A program made the translations under genes and the position numbers. A DNA stretch of 40,584 nt from Bacteroidota bacterium (lineage in GTDB: Bacteria > Bacteroidota > Bacteroidia > UBA7662), in contig SYHW01000052.1 of the NCBI GenBank assembly GCA_005799065.1, positions 1 to 40,584 of the forward strand, written 5' to 3'. Each line of letters starts with the position of its first letter. Positions within the stretch are counted from its first letter, which is position 1. Shown here in pieces: positions 17,374-25,943 of this stretch. Under the pieces are notes generated by a model that searched no databases, had not been told where the DNA came from, and saw only the letters and a list, made by a program, of their open reading frames with translations.

Positions 17374-19770
17374 ATGAAGGCACTAAAATTTGAAGAATTT
17401 AAGAAAGAAGTACTTTCTGATTACAAAACCGCATGGATCAGTCGTCAGGCCAGTCTCATCGGTCGAAAAGAGGTACTCACCGGAAAAGCCAAATTTGGAA
17501 TATTTGGAGATGGTAAGGAAATACCACAGCTGGCCATGGCCAGGGCATTTACTGCTGGCGATATACGATCGGGCTACTACCGCGATCAAACTTTTATGCT
17601 CGCCAAAGGTCTCACCAGCATCCGTCAATTTTTTGCCCAATTGTACGCCCACCCATCATTGGAATCTGAACCGGCAAGCGGTGGAAGGTTGATGAATGGT
17701 CACTTTTCTACACGCTTTCTGGATGAGCGAGGCAGCTGGCGCGCACTGTCCGAAGAGTTGCACAGCACGGGCGACATCTCTCCTACAGCTGGACAGATGG
17801 GTCGCGCCTTGGGCATAGCCTATGCCTCAAAGTTATATCGGAATAATACGGCCCTCTCCGATTCGACTCCATTTAGTAGAGCAGGTCGAGAAATTAGTTT
17901 TGCTACCATCGGCAACGCATCGACATCAGAGGGCCATTTTTGGGAAACACTCAATGCCGCTGCAGTCCTTCAAGTTCCTTTGTTCATCAGCATTTGGGAT
18001 GATGAATACGGCATTTCGGTGCCAGCACGCTACCAGACTGCAAAAGAGAACCTCAGCAGCCTTTTGTCGGGTTTCCAAACCGAACCGGGTCGACCAGGCA
18101 TCAAACTGTACACCTTGTGTGGTTGGGATTACCCATCACTCTGCGCTGCCTACCAGGAGGTGGTGCAAGAAATGCGCGAAAACCACATGCCCGTGGTTTT
18201 CCACATCACCGAACTCACCCAACCACAGGGACATTCGACTTCCGGATCTCATGAGCGTTATAAATCGACTGAGCGCCTTGATTGGGAACGCCAACACGAC
18301 GGTTTGGTCAAAATGCGTGCATGGTTATTGGAGGCAGGCATGGCCACCGAGGCAGAAATCGCTGAGCTTGAGGAAGAGGGCCTCCAATTTACCAAGGCAG
18401 AACAACGCGCGGCATATCAGGATTTCCGGCGAGAAATTGATGCGATGACTGCATCAACGATCGACACACTAACAGAATTATCTCAGCAAACAACACAGAT
18501 TGCGCAAGAAGTTGGAGCCTTCATTCAAGTCATTCGACAGAACAAAGAGCCACTCAGAAGGGACCTAGTTAGTGCCCTTAGGAACAGTGTTCTGGCAGCC
18601 CGTAATTACCCAAGCGCCGCACGTACTCAAACTCAGGCCTTGCTCAAAGCGTTTTCAAGACAGCATCAGGAACTTTTCAGCAGTCACCTCTACAGCCAGT
18701 CGGCTCACTCCACCCAAAATCATCGTCCCATTGCAGCCGTCTACAGTGAGCAGTCAACATCCGTTAATGGATATGAAGTCCTGAACATGGCATTTTCGGA
18801 TATTCTAAGGCGTGAACCCGCCTTCTTCGCCATTGGGGAGGACGTGGGAAAAATTGGTGATGTGAACCAAGGTTTTGCAGGTCTTCAGGAATTGTATGGC
18901 GAAAATCGGGTAACAGACACCGGAATTCGAGAAATGAGCATCGTCGGACAGGGTTTGGGTGCCGCGATGCGCGGACTCCGGCCAATGGCTGAAATCCAAT
19001 ATTTGGATTATTTACTCTACGCCTTGCAAATCTTGAGTGATGATGTGGCCACCTTGCATTACCGCACCGTGGGTGGTCAAAAAGCCCCTTTGATTGTCAG
19101 AACCCGTGGCCATCGTTTAGAAGGAATTTGGCATTCCGGTTCACCCATGGGCATGATCTTACACAGCATTAGGGGCATGCTTCTGTTGGTTCCTCGTAAT
19201 ATGGTTCAGGCTGTGGGTTTTTATAATATGCTCCTGGCCTGTGATGAGCCTGCCGTCGTCATCGAATCGCTCAACGGATATCGACTTAAAGAACGGGTTC
19301 CGGAGAACCTTTTCGAGTTTACCCTTGCACCCGGCATACCCGAGGTACTTAGGGCAGGTGCTGATCTCACGGTCATTACCTATGGATCGTGTTGCCGGAT
19401 GGCCTTAGAAGCTGCTGATCGTTTGATGGACCTTGGGATCGATGTTGAGGTGATTGACGTGCAGTCGCTTATTCCGTTCGATACAGAGCATCGGTTAGCA
19501 GAGTCGATTCGCAAGACCAATCGATTTTTGATCATCGACGAAGACGTTCCTGGTGGCGCCTCTTCATACATCTACCAGCAGGTCATGGAACTGCAGCAGG
19601 CTTATTTTTATTTGGACAGTCCGGGCCGTACCCTCACAGCGCGCGAGCATCGCCCGGCATATGGTAGTGACGGGGATTACTTCAGCAAGCCTTCGGTTGA
19701 TGATATGGTCGAAGCGGTCTACAACATGATGTCGGAAACAGACCCTGGTCAGTTTCCCCCAATCATGTGA
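17374..19770 (+). CDS. Fused E1 alpha/beta 2-oxoacid dehydrogenase component
   Basis: A thiamine-diphosphate enzyme of about 798 aa in which the alpha (residues 1 to about 400) and beta (from about 467) chains of the branched-chain/pyruvate dehydrogenase E1 are one polypeptide. Alpha half: KFGIFGDGKEIPQLAMARAF, ADISPT-like DISPTAGQMG, the cofactor region GNASTSEG (180-187) with WDDEYGIS (208-215), then QPQGHSTSGSHERY. Beta half: GEDVGKIGDVNQGF, TDTGIREMSIVGQGLGAAM, and DEDVPGGASSY. The cofactor motif reads GNA...DD instead of the usual GDG...NN. Bacteroidota carry such fused enzymes; the exact 2-oxoacid is not resolved. Start chosen because MKALKFEEF leads directly into the conserved N-terminus. 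Confidence 0.85.
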   Translation: MKALKFEEFKKEVLSDYKTAWISRQASLIGRKEVLTGKAKFGIFGDGKEIPQLAMARAFTAGDIRSGYYRDQTFMLAKGLTSIRQFFAQLYAHPSLESEPASGGRLMNGHFSTRFLDERGSWRALSEELHSTGDISPTAGQMGRALGIAYASKLYRNNTALSDSTPFSRAGREISFATIGNASTSEGHFWETLNAAAVLQVPLFISIWDDEYGISVPARYQTAKENLSSLLSGFQTEPGRPGIKLYTLCGWDYPSLCAAYQEVVQEMRENHMPVVFHITELTQPQGHSTSGSHERYKSTERLDWERQHDGLVKMRAWLLEAGMATEAEIAELEEEGLQFTKAEQRAAYQDFRREIDAMTASTIDTLTELSQQTTQIAQEVGAFIQVIRQNKEPLRRDLVSALRNSVLAARNYPSAARTQTQALLKAFSRQHQELFSSHLYSQSAHSTQNHRPIAAVYSEQSTSVNGYEVLNMAFSDILRREPAFFAIGEDVGKIGDVNQGFAGLQELYGENRVTDTGIREMSIVGQGLGAAMRGLRPMAEIQYLDYLLYALQILSDDVATLHYRTVGGQKAPLIVRTRGHRLEGIWHSGSPMGMILHSIRGMLLLVPRNMVQAVGFYNMLLACDEPAVVIESLNGYRLKERVPENLFEFTLAPGIPEVLRAGADLTVITYGSCCRMALEAADRLMDLGIDVEVIDVQSLIPFDTEHRLAESIRKTNRFLIIDEDVPGGASSYIYQQVMELQQAYFYLDSPGRTLTAREHRPAYGSDGDYFSKPSVDDMVEAVYNMMSETDPGQFPPIM

Positions 19771-19829
19771 ATGCGCTCAAACATGTGCATGCAACCAATT
19801 ATGTGCATGCACCCAATCATATGAATGCG
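19758..19829. repeat. 18-bp tandem repeat, 4 copies, at the E1/argS convergent junction
   Basis: Copies at 19758-19775, 19776-19793, 19794-19811 and 19812-19829; the first is CCCAATCATGTGAATGCG and the others diverge by a few bases. The E1 stop codon (19768-19770) lies in the first copy. The array ends 12 bp before the argS stop. Confidence 0.85.
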
Positions 19830-19841
19830 CCCCTGTTGAAT

Positions 19842-21641
19842 TTACATTCGCTCCGGTGCGTCGATACCCAGTACCCATAAGCTCCTTTTCAAAACCCGCC
19901 CCACTTCTTTGGACAGATAAAGGCGGAACAACCGACTATCTTGAGTGGTTTCTGGGGTGAGCATGGGACAGTCATGATAAAAGCGGTTGTAGTGGCCGGC
20001 TAAATCAAAGGCGTACTGACAAAGGAGCGCCGGATTTTTTTGGGAATAAGCCGATTCGATTGAATCAACATAGAGAGCGAGTTGCCGCATGAGGTCAATT
20101 TCAGCCTGTTTTATTGATTGAGGCAATAGAGGCACCTCATCATCCATCGATGCAAAACCCATGGCGACCGCTTTTCTCAATACCGCAGAGGCTCGAGCAT
20201 GGGCATATTGAATAAATGGTCCTGTGTGTCCCTGTAGATCGATTGACTCGTCGGGATGGAAAATCATGCGCTTTTGGGGATCCACCTTGAGGATAAAATA
20301 CTTCAATGCTGCCATGCCCACCTGATCAAACAGCAACGCCTTGTCTGATTCACTCAATTCCTGAAGCTTATCGGAAAGTTCGCTCCTTCCGCGGGCTGCT
20401 GCCACCATTTCATCCATCAGGTCGTCGGCATCAACAACGGTGCCCTCCCTCGATTTCATTCGACCCGTTGGCAAATCCACCATTCCATAAGACAAGTGGG
20501 TGCATCGTGTAGCCCAATCATGTCCAAGACGTTGGAGTACAAGAAACAGAACTTTGAAATGGTAGTCTTGCTCATTGCCCACCACATAAGTCATTTCATC
20601 CGCATCCCATGTTGTTTGTCGCTCAATGGCCGTACCGATGTCTTGGGTTATGTAGACCGAAGTACCGTCGCTTCTCAGCAGAACCTTCCGGTCAAGTCCG
20701 TCGGATGTGAGGTCGGCCCAAACCGAACCATCCGGATCTCGTTCAAATACGCCCCGCGCCAATCCACTCAGCACCTGATCACGACCCAATAGATACGTCT
20801 CAGACTCGTAATAGTTCCTGTCGAAAAAAGATCCCAGGCGTTGGTGGGTTTGGTCGAAACCCGCATAAACCCAAGCATTCATGGTTTGCCAAAGCGTGCG
20901 CACATCAGGGTCACCTGCCTCCCAATCGCGCAGCATCTGCTGTGCTTCCAACAAAATGGGGGCTTGTTCCTTGGCGTGCTTGGCCTCTAAACCTGCGGCC
21001 TGTCGTTCTTCGGTTTGTTGCCGCCACTCCTGGTCGAATCGCACATAGTATTTACCCACGAGGTGATCTCCCTTTAGCCCACTGCTGATCGGAGTTTCTC
21101 CGTCGCCAAACTTTTTCCAAGCCAGCATCGATTTACAGATGTGAATGCCTCGATCGTTGATGACCTGAACACGGATCACCTGGTCGCCTGCCTCCTCCGC
21201 CAAACGGCTCACGGCCATACCCAAAAGAATATTTCTAATGTGCCCGAGATGCAGGGGCTTGTTGGTATTGGGGGATGCAAACTCTACCAGTACTTTTTTG
21301 CCGGATGCCTGGGGGCTTGGTCTACTGCCCTCGCGGTGTGCGTGCATCCAAAAATGCGCACTCAAAGAAATATTTAAAAAGCCCTGCACGATTTCGCTGT
21401 TCACCACCAATGGAAGCCCACCGAAACTCAAAGTGTTGAGGCAGGTGCGGACGTGCTCACCAAATGCAACGGGATTCATAGACAACCGCTTTGCTGGTCC
21501 AAATAAAACCAGGGTAATGTCGCCCACGAAGTCTTTTCGGGTCTGTTGAAAAACCAAGTGCTCCGGGTCTAATTGTCCGGCAAATTCATGAAGGATGAGC
21601 GGTTGCAGGTATGTTCTGAGGTAGTTTTCCTGGGGCGACAT
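19842..21641 (-). CDS. argS: Arginyl-tRNA synthetase
   Basis: A 599-aa class I synthetase. The N-terminal Add-1 domain is followed by FASPNTNKPLHLGHIRNILLG (HIGH motif as HLGH), VQVINDRGIHICKSM, TSVYITQDIGTA, VGNEQDYHF, the degenerate KMSKS-like GRMKSREGTVVDADDL, and an anticodon-binding C-terminus ending VLKRSLWVLGIDAPERM, which is the normal family ending. It starts 10 nt after the arginase stop and is presumably co-transcribed, putting arginine charging and arginine breakdown in one unit. Confidence 0.95.
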   Translation of the reverse strand: MSPQENYLRTYLQPLILHEFAGQLDPEHLVFQQTRKDFVGDITLVLFGPAKRLSMNPVAFGEHVRTCLNTLSFGGLPLVVNSEIVQGFLNISLSAHFWMHAHREGSRPSPQASGKKVLVEFASPNTNKPLHLGHIRNILLGMAVSRLAEEAGDQVIRVQVINDRGIHICKSMLAWKKFGDGETPISSGLKGDHLVGKYYVRFDQEWRQQTEERQAAGLEAKHAKEQAPILLEAQQMLRDWEAGDPDVRTLWQTMNAWVYAGFDQTHQRLGSFFDRNYYESETYLLGRDQVLSGLARGVFERDPDGSVWADLTSDGLDRKVLLRSDGTSVYITQDIGTAIERQTTWDADEMTYVVGNEQDYHFKVLFLVLQRLGHDWATRCTHLSYGMVDLPTGRMKSREGTVVDADDLMDEMVAAARGRSELSDKLQELSESDKALLFDQVGMAALKYFILKVDPQKRMIFHPDESIDLQGHTGPFIQYAHARASAVLRKAVAMGFASMDDEVPLLPQSIKQAEIDLMRQLALYVDSIESAYSQKNPALLCQYAFDLAGHYNRFYHDCPMLTPETTQDSRLFRLYLSKEVGRVLKRSLWVLGIDAPERM

Positions 21642-21651
21642 ATACCGGAAG

Positions 21652-22611
21652 TCAGTTACTTGAATTTTGGTTTTGTATAGAATTGGCGACCTTCACCAAA
21701 ATTTCAAATGCGGTTTCAGCCATGATGTTCTCTTTATCGAGGGTCGGGTTAATTTCCACCATTTCAAAACAAACGACTTTGGGATTACCCACCAGGTTTT
21801 GGAGGAGTTTCCCTGCTTCTCGCTCGTTAATGCCGTTCGGAACAGGTGTGCCCGTTCCCTGGCTCACCCGTGGATCGAGCGAATCTACATCAAACGACAC
21901 ATAAATGGCATCGCATCGGTCGAGAGAAGTTAATACGGCATTGGCCACCTTTTCAACACCTTGTCTTCGAATCTGCGAGACCAGAATCACTTTACTCGCA
22001 TATTGTTTAATGAGGTGATCTTCTTGCGGTTCGGTATCCCGCAAGGCCACGTAAACCACATCAGAAAGATGAACAGGCGGCTGTTTACCCCCTATTTTCT
22101 TGATCTGATCCCAAGCCTTTTTGGTTCGTTCGTCGGGTTCATTCACCTTACACGCCAAATTATCGGTCCCGGTGGCAATGGCTAGAGACATGCCGTGCAT
22201 ATTTCCTGAGGGTGTGGTGTAGGGCGAATGTAGATCGGCATGCGCATCAATCCATACCACCCCCAACCGCTTGCCTGGCAAGGCCTGCTGAAGTCCAATT
22301 AACGTACCTGCCGCGCTGCTGTGATCGCCTGCCAATACCAAAGGAAACTTCCCTGCTTCCATAACGCCCCGAACGCTATCGGCCACCCGACAACATACTT
22401 CGGTGACCCCCTCTATATGACGAGCAAAGGGCGTACGAATGGGATCGTAGAGCTGATCATTGCAATCAGGCACCGACAAGCGATCGGTTCTGTGAAAAAA
22501 GTGCGATCCGAAGTCATGTGCAGCAATTTTAACCGCATCTACGCCCAGACTTGCGCCGCGGGTACCCGCACCCAGTTCCGACCGCACCTCAATTAATGTC
22601 CATTCGGCCAT
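21652..22611 (-). CDS. rocF: Arginase
   Basis: A 319-aa ureohydrolase that converts arginine to ornithine and urea. Both manganese motifs are present: AGDHSSAAGT, WIDAHADLHSP and SFDVDSLDPRVSQG. The segment GTPVPNGINEREA and length fit arginase rather than agmatinase; agmatinase cannot be fully excluded because arginine decarboxylase is the divergent neighbour, but the N-terminal ELGAGTRGASLGVDAVK favours arginase. It leads argS in the same transcript. Confidence 0.88.
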   Translation of the reverse strand: MAEWTLIEVRSELGAGTRGASLGVDAVKIAAHDFGSHFFHRTDRLSVPDCNDQLYDPIRTPFARHIEGVTEVCCRVADSVRGVMEAGKFPLVLAGDHSSAAGTLIGLQQALPGKRLGVVWIDAHADLHSPYTTPSGNMHGMSLAIATGTDNLACKVNEPDERTKKAWDQIKKIGGKQPPVHLSDVVYVALRDTEPQEDHLIKQYASKVILVSQIRRQGVEKVANAVLTSLDRCDAIYVSFDVDSLDPRVSQGTGTPVPNGINEREAGKLLQNLVGNPKVVCFEMVEINPTLDKENIMAETAFEILVKVANSIQNQNSSN

Positions 22612-22639
22612 GACCGTGCGCTAATTCGCTGAATAAAAC

Positions 22640-22647
22640 TAAATTTG
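22640..22647 (+). promoter_or_regulatory. -7 promoter element (TAAATTTG) for speA
   Basis: Exact TAnnTTTG, 18 nt before the ATG at 22666, in the short divergent space between arginase and arginine decarboxylase. Confidence 0.65.
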
Positions 22648-22665
22648 CGCCCCTAAAACAGCGCG

Positions 22666-24048
22666 ATGCAAAGTTACGCAGAATTTCTTGACCTAAGCGT
22701 GGGATTTCCCCAAGAGGGATGGAAACTCATTGATGATGAGTTGTATTTCCACGATATCAACCTAATGGAAATGGCGGAGACCTTCGGCACCCCGCTGCGC
22801 TTCACCTATTTACCTTTGATTAGTCAAAAGATAGAAAAAGCCAACCGCTTGTTTCGAGAAGCGTTTGAAAAGCACAACTACAAAGGCTCATACACTTATT
22901 GCTATTGCACAAAAAGTTCACACTTCAAGCATATTCTTGAAGAGGCCTTGGCGGCGGGCGTACAATTGGAAACCTCATCGGCTTTTGACATGCCGATTAT
23001 TGAGGCCTTGGAACGCAAGGGTATGATCACCAAAAACATTATGGTGGTGTGTAATGGATTCAAAAAGGACAGCTATAAAGAGAACATCGTTGACCTGATC
23101 CACGATGGTTTCACCCGAATAATTCCTGTTCTAGACAATAAGGAAGAGTTTAATTACTACGACAATGAGGTGGAGGTGCCTTGTTCGCTCGGCATGCGCT
23201 TGTCGGCCGAGGAAAAACCAGATTATCCTTTTTACACCTCTCGACTGGGTATTCGGGCCGACGAAATGGTTGATTTTTACCAGAGCAAGATTCGTGATGA
23301 TCAGCGTTTTCGCTTAGAATTGCTTCATTTTTTTGTGAGCAGTGGTTTCAACGACACCCCTCATTTTTGGAACGAGTTGGAGAAGCTGGTGAATACGTAT
23401 GTGAAGCTGAAAAAAGTATGTCCTGACTTGCATATGCTCGATATCGGTGGTGGCCTGCCCTTTAAAAATACGCTCGAATTCGAATACGATTACGAATACA
23501 TGATCGGGGAAATTGTTAACCGAATCAAATCGATCTGCAACGACCACGATGTTGAGGAGCCCGATCTCATCACGGAATTTGGAAGTTTTACGGTGGCCGA
23601 ATCCTCGGGCATTATTTTTAAGGTATTGGGGCGCAAGCAACAAAATGACCGAGAGAAATGGCTCATGGTAGACGGCAGCATGATCACGATGCTGCCCGAT
23701 GTTTGGGCCATGAACCAGAAGTTCATTGTTTTGCCTTTAAATAATTGGGATTCGGAGTATGAGCGTGTGAACATCGGCGGCATCACGTGCGACGGCTTAG
23801 ACTTTTATAAAACCGAGCAAAACAACGCATCCACCTGGATGCCCAAAACCCGTAAAGCGCAGTACGTCGCTTTCTTTCATACGGGAGCCTATCAGGAAAC
23901 GCTTAGTGGCACTGGAGGCATTCACCATTGCCTCATCCCAACACCTCGGCATGTTTTGATTCGAAAAACGAAAGACAACAACCTCGATTATCAGTTGTTT
24001 CAGGAAGAGCAGAGCAGCAAACAGGTATTGAAAATATTGGGTTATTAA
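22666..24048 (+). CDS. speA: Arginine decarboxylase, Bacteroidota short type
   Basis: A 460-aa PLP enzyme of the alanine racemase fold that makes agmatine for polyamine synthesis. Seen: YCYCTKSSHFKHILEEALAAG (PLP lysine in TKSSHF), LETSSAFDMPII, VCNGFKKDSYKEN, a LDIGGGLPF phosphate-binding motif, EFGSFTVAESSG, and GAYQETLSGTGGIHHC near the end. It is shorter than E. coli SpeA and lacks that enzyme's insert, as usual in Bacteroidota. It is divergent from arginase, so two competing uses of arginine are set side by side. Confidence 0.9.
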   Translation: MQSYAEFLDLSVGFPQEGWKLIDDELYFHDINLMEMAETFGTPLRFTYLPLISQKIEKANRLFREAFEKHNYKGSYTYCYCTKSSHFKHILEEALAAGVQLETSSAFDMPIIEALERKGMITKNIMVVCNGFKKDSYKENIVDLIHDGFTRIIPVLDNKEEFNYYDNEVEVPCSLGMRLSAEEKPDYPFYTSRLGIRADEMVDFYQSKIRDDQRFRLELLHFFVSSGFNDTPHFWNELEKLVNTYVKLKKVCPDLHMLDIGGGLPFKNTLEFEYDYEYMIGEIVNRIKSICNDHDVEEPDLITEFGSFTVAESSGIIFKVLGRKQQNDREKWLMVDGSMITMLPDVWAMNQKFIVLPLNNWDSEYERVNIGGITCDGLDFYKTEQNNASTWMPKTRKAQYVAFFHTGAYQETLSGTGGIHHCLIPTPRHVLIRKTKDNNLDYQLFQEEQSSKQVLKILGY

Positions 24049-24062
24049 GCTTCCTTTTTTCG

Positions 24063-24070
24063 TATATTTG
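24063..24070 (+). promoter_or_regulatory. -7 promoter element (TATATTTG) for the 45-aa gene
   Basis: Exact TAnnTTTG, 18 nt before the ATG at 24089 and only 14 bp after the speA stop codon; the box followed by GCACCTC is like those of rpsP and rplS in this window. Confidence 0.65.
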
Positions 24071-24088
24071 CACCTCAAATTTTTTGTC

Positions 24089-24226
24089 ATGGGGGTTACC
24101 AAACTCAAAAGAAAAGCAGCTAAAAACAAAACGGTCTCACGTCTGCGCAATCAGGGTCTCACGAAAACCACATTGGGTTCCTACAAAAACCACCGCAAAG
24201 AGACGGATTCTGCTATAGCTGAATAA
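24089..24226 (+). CDS. Small basic conserved protein, 45 aa
   Basis: An ORF of 45 codons (ATG 24089, TAA 24224-24226) beginning MGVTKLKRKAAKNK and ending DSAIAE, with 12 Lys/Arg and only 3 acidic residues. It has its own well-formed -7 box, placed as for the ribosomal genes rpsP and rplS. Size and charge are those of a ribosome-associated or RNA-binding protein. From memory, unverified, Bacteroidota genomes contain short hypothetical proteins that open MGxTKLKRK. A relation to the Bacteroidota-specific ribosomal protein bL38 is a possibility that I cannot test. It overlaps the convergent DUF2452 gene by 14 bp. Confidence 0.65.
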   Translation: MGVTKLKRKAAKNKTVSRLRNQGLTKTTLGSYKNHRKETDSAIAE

Positions 24227-24758
24227 GTTGCAGGCCCTGACCTGCTGGGTCACTCTTTGCTGCAACAGCCTCCCAGGTTTTGTCGCCCAGTAAACGTACG
24301 GAAGCAGCAAACGCTTCAAATGGTGAGCGTCCGCCCCATTCGTCGGGGCCGATCATGGAAAGTGCGCGTTGACCATTCTTTCGGATATACAAATGGTAGG
24401 TTTGCCCAACCACGGGTTCAAATCCCATATCGGATCCATAGACTTCCTCAGCCAACTTTAAGCGCTCTTCGATTTTTCTTGCTTGTTGCATCAACAAGTC
24501 GGCCTGCTTGCGCAACAAGGTCATTTGTTGTTCTGCTTGTTCCCTGGCGGTTTCCAAAGAACGACTTTTCATCTTTCCCTTGTCGATTGGCCTGATGACC
24601 GGGCTGCCAACGTGCAGTGCAATCGGGGCAAATGAGGCCTCGCCTGTATAATATTCATGGCTTTCAATGGTTGATAAAGCCGCCGACTGATTAGTCGGAT
24701 GGTGGCTGGACCCATGTTCTATGGAATTATTGGGCGTTGCAATAACCTTTTTCATCAT
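24213..24758 (-). CDS. DUF2452 domain protein
   Basis: A 181-aa cytoplasmic protein of the DUF2452 family (related to human C1orf50). Seen: VGSPVIRPIDKGKMK, a long amphipathic helix with heptad character (about residues 70-110: EQAEQQMTLLRKQADLLM), EVYGSDMGFEP, and YHLYIRKNGQRALSMIGPDEWG. No function is established. A second ATG three bases on (24755) is equally possible. The upstream 259-bp space separates it from rpoD. Confidence 0.82.
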   Translation of the reverse strand: MMKKVIATPNNSIEHGSSHHPTNQSAALSTIESHEYYTGEASFAPIALHVGSPVIRPIDKGKMKSRSLETAREQAEQQMTLLRKQADLLMQQARKIEERLKLAEEVYGSDMGFEPVVGQTYHLYIRKNGQRALSMIGPDEWGGRSPFEAFAASVRLLGDKTWEAVAAKSDPAGQGLQLIQL

Positions 24759-24962
24759 TTGATCTTCGTTTTTGGATGAATCAATTTTTCATCCCATTAA
24801 ATGAACAACACAACGAGATAATGGTTCATTCGGCACTTGTCCTTTTATTCCATTTATTCTATTTGTTCGGGAACTTTTTACGCCTCTTTTCGTTTTCATA
24901 ATAGCTGTTGCTTTGAAACCTTTCGTTTTCCTTCTGTTCTATTCTCTTGTCAATATTCTAAT

Positions 24963-25008
24963 CACTTCTAGTTACTCCAACCACTTCTAGTTACTCCAAC
25001 CACTTCTA
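24963..25008. repeat. 19-bp tandem repeat, 2.4 copies, in the rpoD leader
   Basis: CACTTCTAGTTACTCCAAC occurs at 24963-24981 and 24982-25000, then an 8-base partial copy to 25008. The array ends 9 bp before the rpoD start codon, within a 259-bp, pyrimidine-rich space in which I see no exact -7 box and no other gene. Confidence 0.85.
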
Positions 25009-25017
25009 AATAGTATT

Positions 25018-25881
25018 ATGAGGCAGTTAAAAATTACCAAATCCATTACTAATCGGGAAAGTCAGTCGCTCGAGAAATACCTTCAAGAAATTGGCAAAGT
25101 AGACCTGATTACCCCCGAAGAGGAAGTGATCCTGGCCAAAAAAATCAAAGAAGGTGATCAGGCTGCCCTCGAGAAACTCACCAAAGCCAACCTGCGTTTT
25201 GTGGTTTCAGTGGCCAAGCAATATCAAAATCAAGGTTTAACCCTCAGTGACCTGATCAACGAAGGCAATCTCGGTTTGATCAAGGCTGCCCGACGTTTCG
25301 ATGAAACCCGTGGATTCAAGTTTATTTCCTACGCTGTTTGGTGGATTCGTCAATCTATTTTGTCGGCCCTTGCCGAACACTCACGCATTGTGCGTTTGCC
25401 CTTAAACCGGGTAGGCTCCCTCAACAAAATAGGAAAAGCCTTTTCCCAGCTCGAACAACAGCATGAGCGTGACCCGTCGGTTTATGAACTGGCTGAGATG
25501 CTGCAGATTTCTGCCGACGAAGTAGAGAATACGATGAGCATCAGCGGACGCCATATTTCGATGGATGCGCCATTTGTTCAGGGCGAAGAAAATACCCTCC
25601 TGGATGTGTTGGTTAACGATGATGCGCCCAGGAGTGACAGTATCCTGATGCAAGAATCACTGGCCAGTGAAATTGAACGGTCGCTCAACACCCTTACTGA
25701 GCGTCAGCGTCAAGTCATTCAACTTTACTTTGGCATAGGTGCAAGTCATGCACGCTCATTAGAAGATATCGGCGCCCAATTCGAATTGACACGCGAAAGA
25801 GTGCGTCAGATCAAAGACAAAGCCCTCAAGCGCTTAAGGCACACCTCACGCAGCAAGCTGCTGAAGAATTATCTCGGTTAA
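25018..25881 (+). CDS. rpoD: Primary sigma factor, Bacteroidota RpoD type
   Basis: A 287-aa sigma-70 factor without region 1.1, the normal form of the Bacteroidota housekeeping sigma. Region 1.2 is [20 protein letters not shown]; region 2 has [33 protein letters not shown] and [13 protein letters not shown]; region 3 has [12 protein letters not shown]; region 4 has [14 protein letters not shown] and [20 protein letters not shown]. This is the factor expected to read the TAnnTTTG boxes marked throughout the window. Its leader holds a tandem repeat. Confidence 0.95.
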   Translation: MRQLKITKSITNRESQSLEKYLQEIGKVDLITPEEEVILAKKIKEGDQAALEKLTKANLRFVVSVAKQYQNQGLTLSDLINEGNLGLIKAARRFDETRGFKFISYAVWWIRQSILSALAEHSRIVRLPLNRVGSLNKIGKAFSQLEQQHERDPSVYELAEMLQISADEVENTMSISGRHISMDAPFVQGEENTLLDVLVNDDAPRSDSILMQESLASEIERSLNTLTERQRQVIQLYFGIGASHARSLEDIGAQFELTRERVRQIKDKALKRLRHTSRSKLLKNYLG

Positions 25882-25930
25882 CGATCGTTTTTTTTTAGTT
25901 GATTACCCAACGGGGATTCCCGTGAAGGCT

Positions 25931-25938
25931 TATTTTTG
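25931..25938 (+). promoter_or_regulatory. -7 promoter element (TATTTTTG) for ffh
   Basis: Exact TAnnTTTG, 5 nt before the ATG at 25944; transcription would begin at or within a few bases of the start codon. Confidence 0.65.
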
Positions 25939-25943
25939 CCGCC

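Noticed and set aside
25880-25896. Terminator after rpoD (AACGATCGTT then T run)
   Set aside because: The palindrome has no loop and a short stem; not convincing without a mapped 3' end.
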